Shown here: piece by piece, positions 55,170-63,717 of the stretch
Numbering within the stretch: the first letter of the stretch is position 1
Layout: the number at the start of each line of letters is the position of its first letter
Assembly: GCA_000171835.1 (NCBI GenBank)
Contig: ABHC01000025.1
Coordinates: forward strand, 28,887-92,886
DNA length: 64,000 nt
Source of the DNA: an alpha proteobacterium BAL199
GTDB lineage: Bacteria > Pseudomonadota > Alphaproteobacteria > Thalassobaculales > Thalassobaculaceae
Reading direction: 5' to 3'
Position numbers and translations under genes: made by a program
Notes under the pieces: generated by a model
The model's input: only the letters and a program-made list of their open reading frames with translations
The model's database searches: none
Told to the model about the DNA's origin: nothing

Positions 55170-55189
55170 CTGTGTAGGATCCGCCCGTC

Positions 55190-56305
55190 ATGAATCTGCT
55201 CGCGATCAGCCGCCGCTTCCTGCTCAGCCGAGGTCTGATTGGCGGTAGCTTGCTGGGCACGCTGGCGGCGTCGACCTCCGCACCCGCCTCGTCACCAGCA
55301 CCCGGTTCGATCTGCTATGCGGACGGCCGGGCCGTCGGATCGCAGGCCCATGACAACCTGCATGCCCACGGCAACATGACGACCGTCGGCACGGTCGACC
55401 ATGTCGCCAACGGTTTCGACCCGCACGCCATCCTGACCGACTGGGATACCGGGGTGCTCTCGACCGACGCGCAGGGCCGAACGGTCCGCAGCTTCGAGGT
55501 CGTCGCCGAGGACAAGGAGATCGAGATCGCGCCGGGCATCCGGTTTCCGGCCTGGACCTACAACGGCCGGGTGCCGGGACCGACCTTGCGGGCGACCGAG
55601 GGCGACCTGTTGCGGATCACCTTCCGCAACAACGGCTCGATGCCGCATACCATGCATTTCCACGGCATTCACGGCGCCAGCATGGACGGAGTTCCCGGCG
55701 CCGGCGAGATCTCACCCGGCGAGACCTTCGTCTACGAGTTCACCGCCCGGCCGTTCGGCTGCCATTTCTATCACTGCCACTCGATCCCGCTGAAACGCCA
55801 CATCCACAAGGGATTGTACGGCGCGTTCATCGTCGATCCGGATCCGGCGCGGCATCCGGAAGCAGCCGATGTCGCGCGCTCACGCCTGCTGGGCACGCCG
55901 GAGAACGCGCACTGGCAGGAACTGCTGATGGTGATGAACGGCTTCGACACCAATTTCGACGACGAGAACGAAGTCTACGCAGTCAACAGCATCGCTCACG
56001 CCTACATGCACAAGCCGATCGTGATCGAGCGCGACCGACCGGTCCGAGTCTACCTGATCAACGTGACGGAGTTCGACCCGATCAACTCCTTCCATCTGCA
56101 CGCCAATTTCTTCGACTATTACGACCACGGAACGACCCTGCAACCGACCCTGCGCACCGTCGACACCATCATGCAGTGCCAAGCCCAGCGGGGGATCCTG
56201 GAGTTCTCGTTCGCCGGCTTCGAGCCCGGCCGCTACATGTTCCATGCGCACCAGACCGAGTTCGTGGAACTCGGCTGGATGAGCTTCTTCGAGGTGCGGG
56301 CATGA
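55190..56305 (+). CDS. Two-domain multicopper oxidase, exported
   Basis: 371-aa copper enzyme. The N-terminus has an imperfect Tat-type signal (SRRFLLSRG then a hydrophobic run). The first cupredoxin domain holds HFH at 156-158 and a type-1-like copper segment with Cys196 in CHFYHCHSIPLKRH. The second domain has NSFHLHANFF and MFHAHQTEFVELGWM; the latter lacks the usual Cys, so the type-1 site appears to be only in domain 1. That fits a type-C-like two-domain oxidase expected to form trimers. Overlaps the ZIP gene by four bases. May oxidise Mn(II), Fe(II) or Cu(I); unproven. Confidence 0.85.
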   Translation: MNLLAISRRFLLSRGLIGGSLLGTLAASTSAPASSPAPGSICYADGRAVGSQAHDNLHAHGNMTTVGTVDHVANGFDPHAILTDWDTGVLSTDAQGRTVRSFEVVAEDKEIEIAPGIRFPAWTYNGRVPGPTLRATEGDLLRITFRNNGSMPHTMHFHGIHGASMDGVPGAGEISPGETFVYEFTARPFGCHFYHCHSIPLKRHIHKGLYGAFIVDPDPARHPEAADVARSRLLGTPENAHWQELLMVMNGFDTNFDDENEVYAVNSIAHAYMHKPIVIERDRPVRVYLINVTEFDPINSFHLHANFFDYYDHGTTLQPTLRTVDTIMQCQAQRGILEFSFAGFEPGRYMFHAHQTEFVELGWMSFFEVRA

Positions 56306-57450
56306 CACGCCGGCTGTTCTGGACCCTGGGACCGGCGACGCTGATCGTGCTGGTCGCCTGGGGTTTCCTGTGGCTCGACCCGCTGGCGGCGTTCCGCGGC
56401 ATGACCCCACCGGCCGAGGACCTGACGGTCGAGCGCACCATCCTGGATGAGTCCAGCATCCATCTTCAGGTGCGCGCCGGCGGCTCTGAGGCAATGACGC
56501 TCGCTCAGATCCAGGTCGACGGTGCCTATTGGCGGTTCTTCCAGGACCCGGCCGGACCGATCGGCCGGCTGGCATCGGTCCGCATCGACATTCCGTATCC
56601 CTGGGTTTTGGGCGAATCCCACCATCTGACGCTGCTGACCGGCACCGGCGCTGCCTTCGAGCACACCATCGACGTGGCTGTGCCAACCCCGACGCCGGAT
56701 GCCGCGCTGCTCCAGACCTACGCCCTGGTCGGCCTGTTCGTCGGCGTGGTGCCGGTCGCCTTGGGCATGCTGTTCTTCCCAGCGCTGCGCGCTGCCGGAC
56801 CGGCGACCACCGTGTTCGTGCTGGCGCTGACCCTCGGCCTGCTGGCGTTCCTGCTGGTCGACACCCTATCGGAAGCCCTCGAACTCGCGGCCAAGGCAGC
56901 GAAGCCGCTGGCCGTCCCGGAACTGGTCTGGCTGGTGGCGCTGGCGACCACCGGCGGCCTGTTCGCCGCCGGCCGGCGAAACGGCGGCGCGCTGGAGCCG
57001 ATGGCGCTGGCCGGTGCCATCGCGCTCGGCATCGGGTTGCACAATCTCGGCGAGGGACTGGCGATCGGCAGCGCCTTCGCCAGCGGGTCAGCGGCGCTGG
57101 GATCATTCCTCGTGATCGGCTTCACCCTGCACAACATCACCGAGGGCGTCGGCATCGTCGCCCCGCTGACCGACAGCCGGCCCCGCCTGTCGGCGCTGGC
57201 CGGACTAGCGGCCCTGGCCGGGCTGCCGGCGGTCGCCGGGCTGTGGGCCGGCGCCTTTGCGTTCGCGCCACACTGGGGCGCCCTGGCGCTGGCGGTCGGC
57301 GCCGGTGCCATCCTGCAGGTGATTGTCGAGGTCGGCCTGCTGATCCGCCGGCGCCTTGCCGATGGCAGCGTCCAGCCAATGCCAGCACTGGCCGGCGGCG
57401 TAACCGGCGTCGCGCTGATGTACCTGACCGCGCTGATCGTGCCGGCCTAA
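56302..57450 (+). CDS. ZIP-family metal transporter with N-terminal extracytoplasmic domain
   Basis: 382-aa membrane protein. One N-terminal span (about residues 8-28) precedes an ~100-residue domain with beta character (VERTILDESSIHLQVRAGG ... RIDIPYPWVLGESHHLTLLT). Then comes a ZIP core of about eight spans with the metal-site motifs HNLGEGLAIGSAF (TM4) and HNITEGVGIVAPL (TM5). The extra domain is not part of ordinary ZIP proteins and may receive metal from, or dock, the multicopper oxidase encoded immediately upstream (4-bp ATGA overlap). Probable import of Mn, Fe, Zn or a similar divalent ion. Confidence 0.88.
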   Translation: MTRRLFWTLGPATLIVLVAWGFLWLDPLAAFRGMTPPAEDLTVERTILDESSIHLQVRAGGSEAMTLAQIQVDGAYWRFFQDPAGPIGRLASVRIDIPYPWVLGESHHLTLLTGTGAAFEHTIDVAVPTPTPDAALLQTYALVGLFVGVVPVALGMLFFPALRAAGPATTVFVLALTLGLLAFLLVDTLSEALELAAKAAKPLAVPELVWLVALATTGGLFAAGRRNGGALEPMALAGAIALGIGLHNLGEGLAIGSAFASGSAALGSFLVIGFTLHNITEGVGIVAPLTDSRPRLSALAGLAALAGLPAVAGLWAGAFAFAPHWGALALAVGAGAILQVIVEVGLLIRRRLADGSVQPMPALAGGVTGVALMYLTALIVPA

Positions 57451-57554
57451 CCCTTCGTGGCCCTTCGGGCGCCTCAGGGCGACAGGCTGCAAAAGAGCGA
57501 ATTACTCAACTTCAATCATCCTGAGGTGCTCCGTGCCCGCGGAGCCACGAAGGG
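57451..57554. repeat. REP-like nested inverted repeat
   Basis: Outer arms CCCTTCGTGG (57451-57460) and CCACGAAGGG (57545-57554) are exact reverse complements. Inside are CCTCAGG (57472-57478) with CCTGAGG (57520-57526), and a GCTCCG/CGGAGC hairpin (57528-57545). The layout between convergent ZIP and methyltransferase genes, and the ATCCTGAGGTGCTC core, resemble dispersed alphaproteobacterial palindromes. It may double as a terminator. Confidence 0.6.
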
Positions 57555-57556
57555 CA

Positions 57557-59155
57557 TCAGATGTTGGAGTCTGGGAACGACGCCTTCTTCTTTGCGATGA
57601 ACTCGAGCAGCGCCTCGTCCACCGCCGGATCGATGGCCGGGGCTTCGTATTCGTTCAGCATGCGCTTGACCAGGACCGACGCCCGGGTAGCGGCGTCGCG
57701 TTCGCCCTCGGCCAGCCACTGCTCGTAAGTGTTGTTGTCGGCGATCGACGATCGGTAGAACGCGGTCTCGAAATTCGCCTGGGTGTGGGCGCAGCCGAGG
57801 AAGTGGGCGCCCGGGCCGACCTCACGGATCGCGTCCAGGGCCTGGCCGTTCTCGCTGAGGTCGATGCCCTCCAGCATGGTCTTCATCATGCCGAGCTGGT
57901 CGGCGTCGAGCACGAACTTCTCATAGGACGACGCCAGCCCGCCTTCCAGCCAGCCGGCGGCGTGCAGCACGAAGTTGACACCGGCCAGCACCGTCGGCAG
58001 CAGGGTGTTCGCACTCTCGAACGCCGCCTGGGCATCCGGCACCTTGGAGCCGCACAGCGATCCGCCGGATCGGAACGGCACGCCGAGCCGCCGAGCCAAC
58101 TGGGCGCAGGCATACAACACCAGGGCCGGTTCGGGCGTGCCGAAGGTCGGCGCTCCCGACTGCATCGAGATCGACGACGCGAAGCTGCCGAAGATCACCG
58201 GCGCCCCTGGGCGGCAAAGCTGGGCGAACGCCATGCCGGCCATCGATTCCGCCAGGGTCTGCGCCAGTGTGCCGGCCACCGTCACCGGCGACATGGCGCC
58301 GGCCAGGATGAACGGGGTGACGATCGTCGCCTGGTTGGCGCGCGCGTAGTTCTTCAGCGCGCCGAGCATGGTGGAGTCCCACACCATCGGCGAGTTGGCG
58401 TTGATCAGCGAGGTGATCACCGTGTTCTGTTCGACGAACTCGGCCCCGAACAGAATCTTCGCCATCTCGATAGTGTCGAGCGCGCGCAGCGGGTGGGTCA
58501 CCGAGCCCATGAACGGTTTGTCGGAATACCGCATGTGCGCGTAGTTCATGTCGAGGTGGCGCTTGTTCACCGGCAGGTCGACCGGCTCGCACACCGTCCC
58601 GCCGGAGTGGTGCATCGCCGGCGCCACATAGGCCAGTTTCACGAAGTTCCGGAAGTCCTCGATCGTCGCGTAGCGCCGCCCGCCATCCAGGTCGCGCACG
58701 AAGGGCGGACCGTAGACCGGAGCGAACACCGTCGCCTTGCCGCCGATCTCCACCGAACGCTCCGGGTTGCGGGCGTGCTGGGTGAAGGTGGCCGGGGCGG
58801 TCGCGATCAACGTGCGGGCCAGGCCGCGCGGGATGTGCACCCGTTCGCCTTGGACATCGGCGCCGGCGTCGCGCCACATCGCCAACGCCTCGGTATCGTC
58901 GCGGAAATCGATGCCGATTTCCTCCAGGATCGTCTCGGCGTTGGCCTCGATGATCTGCAGTCCCTCCTCCGACAACACGTCGAAGGTCGGGATCCGCCGC
59001 ACGATGTACGGGGCGTAGGCGGTTTTCGGTCGGGCCCGCGCCGCTCGTCGGGCATCGCGACCGCTGCCGGCGCCGCGACCGCGGCGCTCTTGCCGCTCCT
59101 CGCCACCTCCGGCGGTTACGGTTGCGTCCATCAAGCCGTCGATGTCCTGCGTCAT
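57557..59155 (-). CDS. MttB-family trimethylamine/betaine methyltransferase homologue (non-pyrrolysine)
   Basis: 532-aa protein of the trimethylamine methyltransferase superfamily, which moves methyl groups from quaternary or tertiary amines to a corrinoid protein. The barrel has FRDDTEALAMWRDAGADVQG, GGTVCEPVDLPVNKRHLDMN, INANSPMVWDSTMLGALKNY and REVGPGAHFLGCAHTQANFE. No in-frame stop interrupts it, so it is not a pyrrolysine enzyme; such homologues include glycine-betaine methyltransferases. An Arg-rich ~30-residue stretch near the N-terminus is unusual. No corrinoid protein or reactivase gene is in the window. Confidence 0.88.
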   Translation of the reverse strand: MTQDIDGLMDATVTAGGGEERQERRGRGAGSGRDARRAARARPKTAYAPYIVRRIPTFDVLSEEGLQIIEANAETILEEIGIDFRDDTEALAMWRDAGADVQGERVHIPRGLARTLIATAPATFTQHARNPERSVEIGGKATVFAPVYGPPFVRDLDGGRRYATIEDFRNFVKLAYVAPAMHHSGGTVCEPVDLPVNKRHLDMNYAHMRYSDKPFMGSVTHPLRALDTIEMAKILFGAEFVEQNTVITSLINANSPMVWDSTMLGALKNYARANQATIVTPFILAGAMSPVTVAGTLAQTLAESMAGMAFAQLCRPGAPVIFGSFASSISMQSGAPTFGTPEPALVLYACAQLARRLGVPFRSGGSLCGSKVPDAQAAFESANTLLPTVLAGVNFVLHAAGWLEGGLASSYEKFVLDADQLGMMKTMLEGIDLSENGQALDAIREVGPGAHFLGCAHTQANFETAFYRSSIADNNTYEQWLAEGERDAATRASVLVKRMLNEYEAPAIDPAVDEALLEFIAKKKASFPDSNI

Positions 59156-59409
59156 GGCAGCCTCCGCACTGCGCGCCCTCTCGACCGGCAGTGTCCGCGT
59201 CCGGATCGTGACCGTCTTGCACCGAGCCGACGCTTGCGAGTCGCGCTGTGGCTACGGCCACGTCTGAGCCGCCGAACACTCACGCGGTCGTGTCGGAATT
59301 TCCCCGCCCCGGATTTGACCGACGCCGGGCGCGGTGCGACACTTTGGCCGGTCGGTTGACGCGACGCCGATGCGTTGGCGCGCGTGCCGAGTACAGGAGG
59401 ACAACGCCC

Positions 59410-59979
59410 ATGCGTCCGCGCCTTTTCCTTGTCGTCGCGGCGACGCTGCTCGCCGCTCCCGCTTTCGCCAGCAGCCCCTCGGCCAGCAGGATGGACGACG
59501 CCCTGCCGCCCCAGGTGCTGGGCCTGATCGCCGCGGCCGATCCGATCCCGCTGAACTGTGCCGACGGCACCTGCACCGCACTGGTATCATCGTTCTGCCT
59601 GCAGGAGGATCGCCCGCCGCCGTCAGCCGGACAGCGCTATCAACCGGCTGGCGCCGGTGACGTGACTCTGGTAGTGCGGCGCACCGACGGCAGCACCACC
59701 GAGTTCTCGGCCGCCGGCCTGCTCGGCTATGTCAGCGAGGGGGACTTCACCCGCACCCGGATCGAGCTGTCGGACCGCCGACTGGCTTCGCTCGGTGCCG
59801 CCGAGGTGGCGGTGCGGATCGCTCCGATGGTGTCGCTGCTGCCGCATACGGAACGGGCCCCGTCGGCCAAGGTCGCGGCCCGCGACGCTGAGACGGCGGA
59901 CGGTGCACCCCCGCCTACACTCCGCCTGTCTGAAACTGGAGAATGGGCGCGATGCTGGACGGCAAGCGAATCCTGTTGA
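59410..59979 (+). CDS. Secreted protein of unknown function
   Basis: 189-aa protein from the ATG at 59410, with AGGAGG nine bases upstream. It has a signal peptide with a cut after APAFA. The mature part contains LNCADGTCTALVSSFCLQED, with three Cys, and RYQPAGAGDVTLVVRRTDGS, suggesting a small beta-rich periplasmic domain. Its 3' end runs 28 bases into coaBC in another frame, so the two are probably coupled. No family recognised. The 254-bp gap upstream shows no other gene. Confidence 0.72.
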   Translation: MRPRLFLVVAATLLAAPAFASSPSASRMDDALPPQVLGLIAAADPIPLNCADGTCTALVSSFCLQEDRPPPSAGQRYQPAGAGDVTLVVRRTDGSTTEFSAAGLLGYVSEGDFTRTRIELSDRRLASLGAAEVAVRIAPMVSLLPHTERAPSAKVAARDAETADGAPPPTLRLSETGEWARCWTASESC

Positions 59980-61154
59980 TCGTCGGCGGCGGCATCGCCG
60001 CCTATAAGGCGCTCGACCTGGTGCGTCGGCTGCGCGAGCGCGGAGCGGCGGTGCGCGGCGTGCTGACCGCCGCAGGCAAGCAGTTCGTCACCCCGTTGTC
60101 GCTGTCGTCGCTGACCGAGGACAAGGTCTACGAGGAGTTGTTCTCGCTGACCGACGAGGCCGAGATGGGGCACATCCAGCTGTCCCGGTCGGCAGACCTG
60201 ATCGTGGTAGCGCCGGCGACCGCCGACCTGATGGCCAAGATGGCGCATGGCCTGTGCAACGACCTCGCCTCCACCCTGCTCCTGGCGACTGATACCGACG
60301 TGCTGATCGCCCCAGCGATGAACGTGCGGATGTGGGACCACCCGGCAACCCGGGCCAACCTCGCCACCCTGACCAGCCGCGGCGTGCGCGTCGTCGGTCC
60401 GAACGACGGGCCGATGGCCTGTGGCGAGTTCGGTTACGGCCGGATGGCCGAGCCGCTGGAGATCGTGGCGGCCGCGGACACCTATTTTTCCTCGATCGAC
60501 GGCCCGCTGAAGGGCCGACGCGCGCTGGTGACCAGCGGGCCGACCCATGAGCCGATCGATCCGGTGCGCTACATCGCCAACCGATCCTCGGGCAAGCAGG
60601 GCCATGCGATCGCGGCGGCGCTTGCCCGGCTTGGCGCCGACACCACCCTGGTGACCGGACCGACCCGCGAGTTGGACCCGGCCGGCGTCACCGTGGTGCG
60701 GATCGAGACCGCCCGTCAGATGCTGGATTCCTGCCTCGCCGCCTTGCCCGCCGACATCGCCGTATGCGCGGCCGCCGTCGCCGATTGGCGGGTCGCAACC
60801 GAGGCCGGGCAGAAGCTGAAGAAGGACGGCGGAGGGCTTCCGACCCTCAGCCTCGCGGAGAACCCGGACATCCTGGCAACCCTGTCGCGGCGCGAGGCCG
60901 ACCGGCCGGCGCTGGTTGTGGGGTTCGCCGCCGAGACCGAGAAGGTGATCGAGCACGCCACCGCCAAGCGCGCTCGCAAGGGCTGCGACTGGATCGTCGC
61001 GAACGACGTGTCGCCGGCCACCGGCACCTTTGGTGGCGACGCCAACACCGTGCATCTGATCAGCGACGGCCCGGTCGAAGACTGGCCCCGCGCCACCAAG
61101 GCCGAGGTTGGAGATCGCCTCGCCGCCCGGATTGCCGAACACTTCGCCAACTGA
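59952..61154 (+). CDS. coaBC: Bifunctional CoaBC (phosphopantothenoylcysteine synthetase/decarboxylase)
   Basis: Carries out two steps of coenzyme A synthesis: CTP-dependent ligation of 4'-phosphopantothenate with Cys, then flavin-dependent decarboxylation. The N-terminal flavoprotein (CoaC) has [16 protein letters not shown], the active-site His in [24 protein letters not shown], and the substrate-loop Cys in [13 protein letters not shown]. The C-terminal CoaB domain has [20 protein letters not shown] and KLKKDGG with the nucleotide-site lysines. I chose the ATG at 59952 (MLDGKRIL), ten bases after GGAG; the ATG at 59943 is too close to that site. Leads into dut and moeB. Confidence 0.95.
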   Translation: MLDGKRILLIVGGGIAAYKALDLVRRLRERGAAVRGVLTAAGKQFVTPLSLSSLTEDKVYEELFSLTDEAEMGHIQLSRSADLIVVAPATADLMAKMAHGLCNDLASTLLLATDTDVLIAPAMNVRMWDHPATRANLATLTSRGVRVVGPNDGPMACGEFGYGRMAEPLEIVAAADTYFSSIDGPLKGRRALVTSGPTHEPIDPVRYIANRSSGKQGHAIAAALARLGADTTLVTGPTRELDPAGVTVVRIETARQMLDSCLAALPADIAVCAAAVADWRVATEAGQKLKKDGGGLPTLSLAENPDILATLSRREADRPALVVGFAAETEKVIEHATAKRARKGCDWIVANDVSPATGTFGGDANTVHLISDGPVEDWPRATKAEVGDRLAARIAEHFAN

Positions 61155-61164
61155 GAGCGTGTTG

Positions 61165-61647
61165 ATGACTGTTTCAGTCCGGATCACCCGGCTGCCGCAC
61201 GGCGCCGACCTGCCACTGCCGGCCTACGAGACGGCGGGTGCCGCCGGTATGGATCTGCGCGCCGCGATCGGCGAATCCGTCACACTGGCCCCAGGAGAGC
61301 GCACGGCGGTTCCGACTGGGATCGCCATCGCCTTGCCCGCCGGCTACGAAGCCCAGGTACGGGCCCGCTCCGGCCTGGCGCGACGGCACGGCATCGCAAT
61401 GGTCAACGCACCCGGCACCGTCGACAGCGACTACCGTGGCGAGTTGCAGGTCCTGTTGATCAACCTCGGCCAGGAGCCGTTCACCCTGACGCGCGGCGAC
61501 CGGATCGCCCAGATGGTGGTGGCGCCGGTGGCCCGGGCGTCGTTCGTGGAAGTCGACACACTCGACGAGACGGCGCGCGGCGCCGGCGGCTTCGGTTCGA
61601 CGGGAGTCCAGGGCGGGGTGGCGAATGCGCCCGGCAAGCCTAAGTAG
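61165..61647 (+). CDS. dut: dUTP diphosphatase (dUTPase)
   Basis: Trimeric enzyme that hydrolyses dUTP to dUMP, keeping uracil out of DNA. The 160-aa product has all five dUTPase motifs: [45 protein letters not shown] and the C-terminal arm [14 protein letters not shown] at 61165; upstream in-frame codons belong to the coaBC end in another frame. Ten bases separate it from coaBC, the usual alphaproteobacterial coaBC-dut pairing, and moeB follows after 29 bases. Confidence 0.97.
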   Translation: MTVSVRITRLPHGADLPLPAYETAGAAGMDLRAAIGESVTLAPGERTAVPTGIAIALPAGYEAQVRARSGLARRHGIAMVNAPGTVDSDYRGELQVLLINLGQEPFTLTRGDRIAQMVVAPVARASFVEVDTLDETARGAGGFGSTGVQGGVANAPGKPK

Positions 61648-61676
61648 AAGCGGTCGAGCACCGAGACGAGACGGCC

Positions 61677-62435
61677 ATGCGCGAGTTGTCTGAAACCGAG
61701 TTTCACCGGTACGCCCGCCACCTGATTCTGGATGAGGTTGGCGAGGAAGGACAGGCGCGCCTGCTGGCCGCCCGGGTGCTGATCCTGGGTGCCGGGGGCC
61801 TGGGGGCGCCGGTGTCGATGTACCTCGCAGCCGCCGGGGTCGGCACACTGGTCCTGGTCGACGACGACACGGTGGACCTGACCAACCTGCAGCGCCAGAT
61901 CGTGCACGCCACCGATTCGGTCGGGCGCGCCAAGGTCGACTCGGCGGTCGAAACCCTGTCGCGGGTTAATCCAGGAATTCGGCTGCAGACCCACAAGGCG
62001 CGACTGACCGAGGACAACGCCGCCGGATTGATTTCCGGCTGCGACGTGGTGGTCGACGGCTCCGACAATTTCGCAACCCGGTACGCGCTGAACGATGCCT
62101 GTCTGGCTGCCGGTGTCCCACTGGTCGCCGGCGCACTGTCGCGTTTCGAGGGTCAGCTCACCACGATCCTGCCGGGCGACGGTCGACCCTGCTACCGCTG
62201 CCTGTTCCCGGAGACTCCGGATCCATCCCTGACCCCTCGGTGTGAGGAGGCCGGCATCCTCGGCGCTGTCGCCGGGGTGATTGGTACCCTGCAGGCAGTG
62301 GAAACCCTTAAGCTTCTGCTCAACCTCGGCGAACCGCTGGCCGGCCGCCTGCTGCTGTACGACGCACTGTCGGCCTCGATGCAGGAAGTCCGCTACAAGC
62401 GACGAGCGGACTGTTCAAGTTGCTCGGGCAAGTGA
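61677..62435 (+). CDS. moeB: MoeB/ThiF-type E1-like adenylyltransferase
   Basis: Activates the C-terminus of a ubiquitin-like sulfur carrier (MoaD or ThiS) by adenylation, for molybdopterin or thiamine synthesis. The 252-aa product has the ATP motif VLILGAGGLGAPVSMYL, DDDTVDLTNLQRQIVHAT, VVDGSDNFATRYALNDAC, a zinc site from CYRC and the C-terminal CSSC, and a Cys in SLTPRCEEAGILG. A window molybdoenzyme (29559-31631) would use the cofactor. MoeB versus ThiF cannot be settled without MoaD/ThiS context. Last gene of the coaBC-dut-moeB run. Confidence 0.92.
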   Translation: MRELSETEFHRYARHLILDEVGEEGQARLLAARVLILGAGGLGAPVSMYLAAAGVGTLVLVDDDTVDLTNLQRQIVHATDSVGRAKVDSAVETLSRVNPGIRLQTHKARLTEDNAAGLISGCDVVVDGSDNFATRYALNDACLAAGVPLVAGALSRFEGQLTTILPGDGRPCYRCLFPETPDPSLTPRCEEAGILGAVAGVIGTLQAVETLKLLLNLGEPLAGRLLLYDALSASMQEVRYKRRADCSSCSGK

Positions 62436-62561
62436 CCCTCAGAATGACGAGCTTACGGCCTGAGACATGGCTCCCAATTCTGTGAAATCTTGTTTTCGTT
62501 GAATTCGGCATTTAGAATCGAATGGAACCTCGTGTTTTCGAAGTTCGGTCAAATACCAAAC

Positions 62562-62579
62562 ACAGAATGCCTATTCTGT
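62562..62579. promoter_or_regulatory. 7-bp dyad upstream of the AT-rich gene
   Basis: ACAGAAT (62562-62568), 4-bp spacer, ATTCTGT (62573-62579), a perfect dyad 28 bp before the ATG at 62608. Could be an operator or a small RNA hairpin. It lies in the AT-richer moeB downstream gap (62436-62607). Confidence 0.4.
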
Positions 62580-62607
62580 CGTAATATCTACTAGGATTTT
62601 ACTGAAA

Positions 62608-63717
62608 ATGATTGACCCACAACAATACGACGATGCCGAACGATTGGCGATGTCTCAGATTGGTGACTGGCGAATCATTAACACGTTTCGGCCAAATTTT
62701 TTTGAAGCGGGCGGATTTCCAATAAAAATCTCGAATACCGGAGAAATTCGATATCTGTTCTCTGTGATGAATGGCGCAATGGATGCCGATCGCGTGCTCC
62801 GCGAGTTGCGAGGCCTCCGTGTCGACGACATGAAAATAATAATGCGCGCGATATCCAAATTTGTGAAATTTCATATAACAACTTTCGGATCCATGTCCGT
62901 AAACATTCCATTTACGTCTTTTTTATATTACTATTCTTTGTATAAAAAACTTATGAACTTTCCAAATCACAAATCTATATTAGATATAGGTCCAGGCCTT
63001 GGTTATTTATCGCTTTTTTTCTCTGACGACAATTCATTTCAAAGATATAATCAAATTGAAGTCACACAGTCTCTTTATGTATTACAATCATGCTTAAATT
63101 CTTTCGTGTTTCAGCAAGATCAACAAAATCTCGGCGTTAGTTTTCCTGACTTGGCAAATTATGCGTTGCCATTGCGTCTTCCAGATGGACGGCGAGCCGA
63201 TGATACGATTGACCTTGCACTCGACCAATCGTTTCGATGTTCTCTGTATCCTTGGTGGAAACTGAATGATGCTTTCAAACAAAAATACGACATTATCATG
63301 TGTAATGAGAATATGTGTGAAATGGACACCGTTTCATTCGTGTTCTTCGCGCAAAAAATTCGGGAATGCCTAACCCCCGACGGTGTATTTTTTGTTCACG
63401 GAATTGGAAAGACGACAGGTGACAAGGCAAAGTTAATTCAACACCGGTTGGATGTACTGGCTTCAATTGGATACAGAGTTATCGTCAGTGAAACATCATT
63501 CGAAAACAATGGATCCCTCAGTCGTCCTAACCTTATTCTGTCGCACAACAATCACCAATCATACGAACGTCATTCAGACCGGTTCAATGTCCGCAACTTC
63601 GATGCAGCAGACCCGATGGTTCGATCGATTTACGGTCTCAATGCGCCGGACGGAGATATCCGCGACCTTGAATCGTTCCGATCGGCAATCGTGAAGTCCA
63701 TCGGATCCGCTCCATAG
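62608..63717 (+). CDS. AT-rich putative SAM-dependent methyltransferase, probably horizontally acquired
   Basis: 369-aa protein with base composition clearly lower in GC than every other gene in the window. A class I methyltransferase core is visible: motif I SILDIGPGLGYLSLFF, an acidic strand near YNQIEVTQS, motif IV KYDIIMCNENMCEM, and a post-motif strand CLTPDGVFFVHGIG. The N-terminal ~110 residues are an extra helical region; the C-terminus has ASIGYRVIVSETSF, a further core strand. Resembles sugar or surface-glycan methyltransferases, as in LPS loci; not proven. No glycan genes are in the window. Confidence 0.65.
   Translation: MIDPQQYDDAERLAMSQIGDWRIINTFRPNFFEAGGFPIKISNTGEIRYLFSVMNGAMDADRVLRELRGLRVDDMKIIMRAISKFVKFHITTFGSMSVNIPFTSFLYYYSLYKKLMNFPNHKSILDIGPGLGYLSLFFSDDNSFQRYNQIEVTQSLYVLQSCLNSFVFQQDQQNLGVSFPDLANYALPLRLPDGRRADDTIDLALDQSFRCSLYPWWKLNDAFKQKYDIIMCNENMCEMDTVSFVFFAQKIRECLTPDGVFFVHGIGKTTGDKAKLIQHRLDVLASIGYRVIVSETSFENNGSLSRPNLILSHNNHQSYERHSDRFNVRNFDAADPMVRSIYGLNAPDGDIRDLESFRSAIVKSIGSAP

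Noticed and set aside
57557..59155. Pyrrolysine-containing trimethylamine methyltransferase
   Set aside because: The reading frame has no internal amber codon, so it is the non-pyrrolysine branch.
57533..59359. 608-codon plus-strand frame over the MttB-like gene
   Set aside because: Arg/His-rich antisense shadow with no motif; the minus-strand protein matches a known family end to end.
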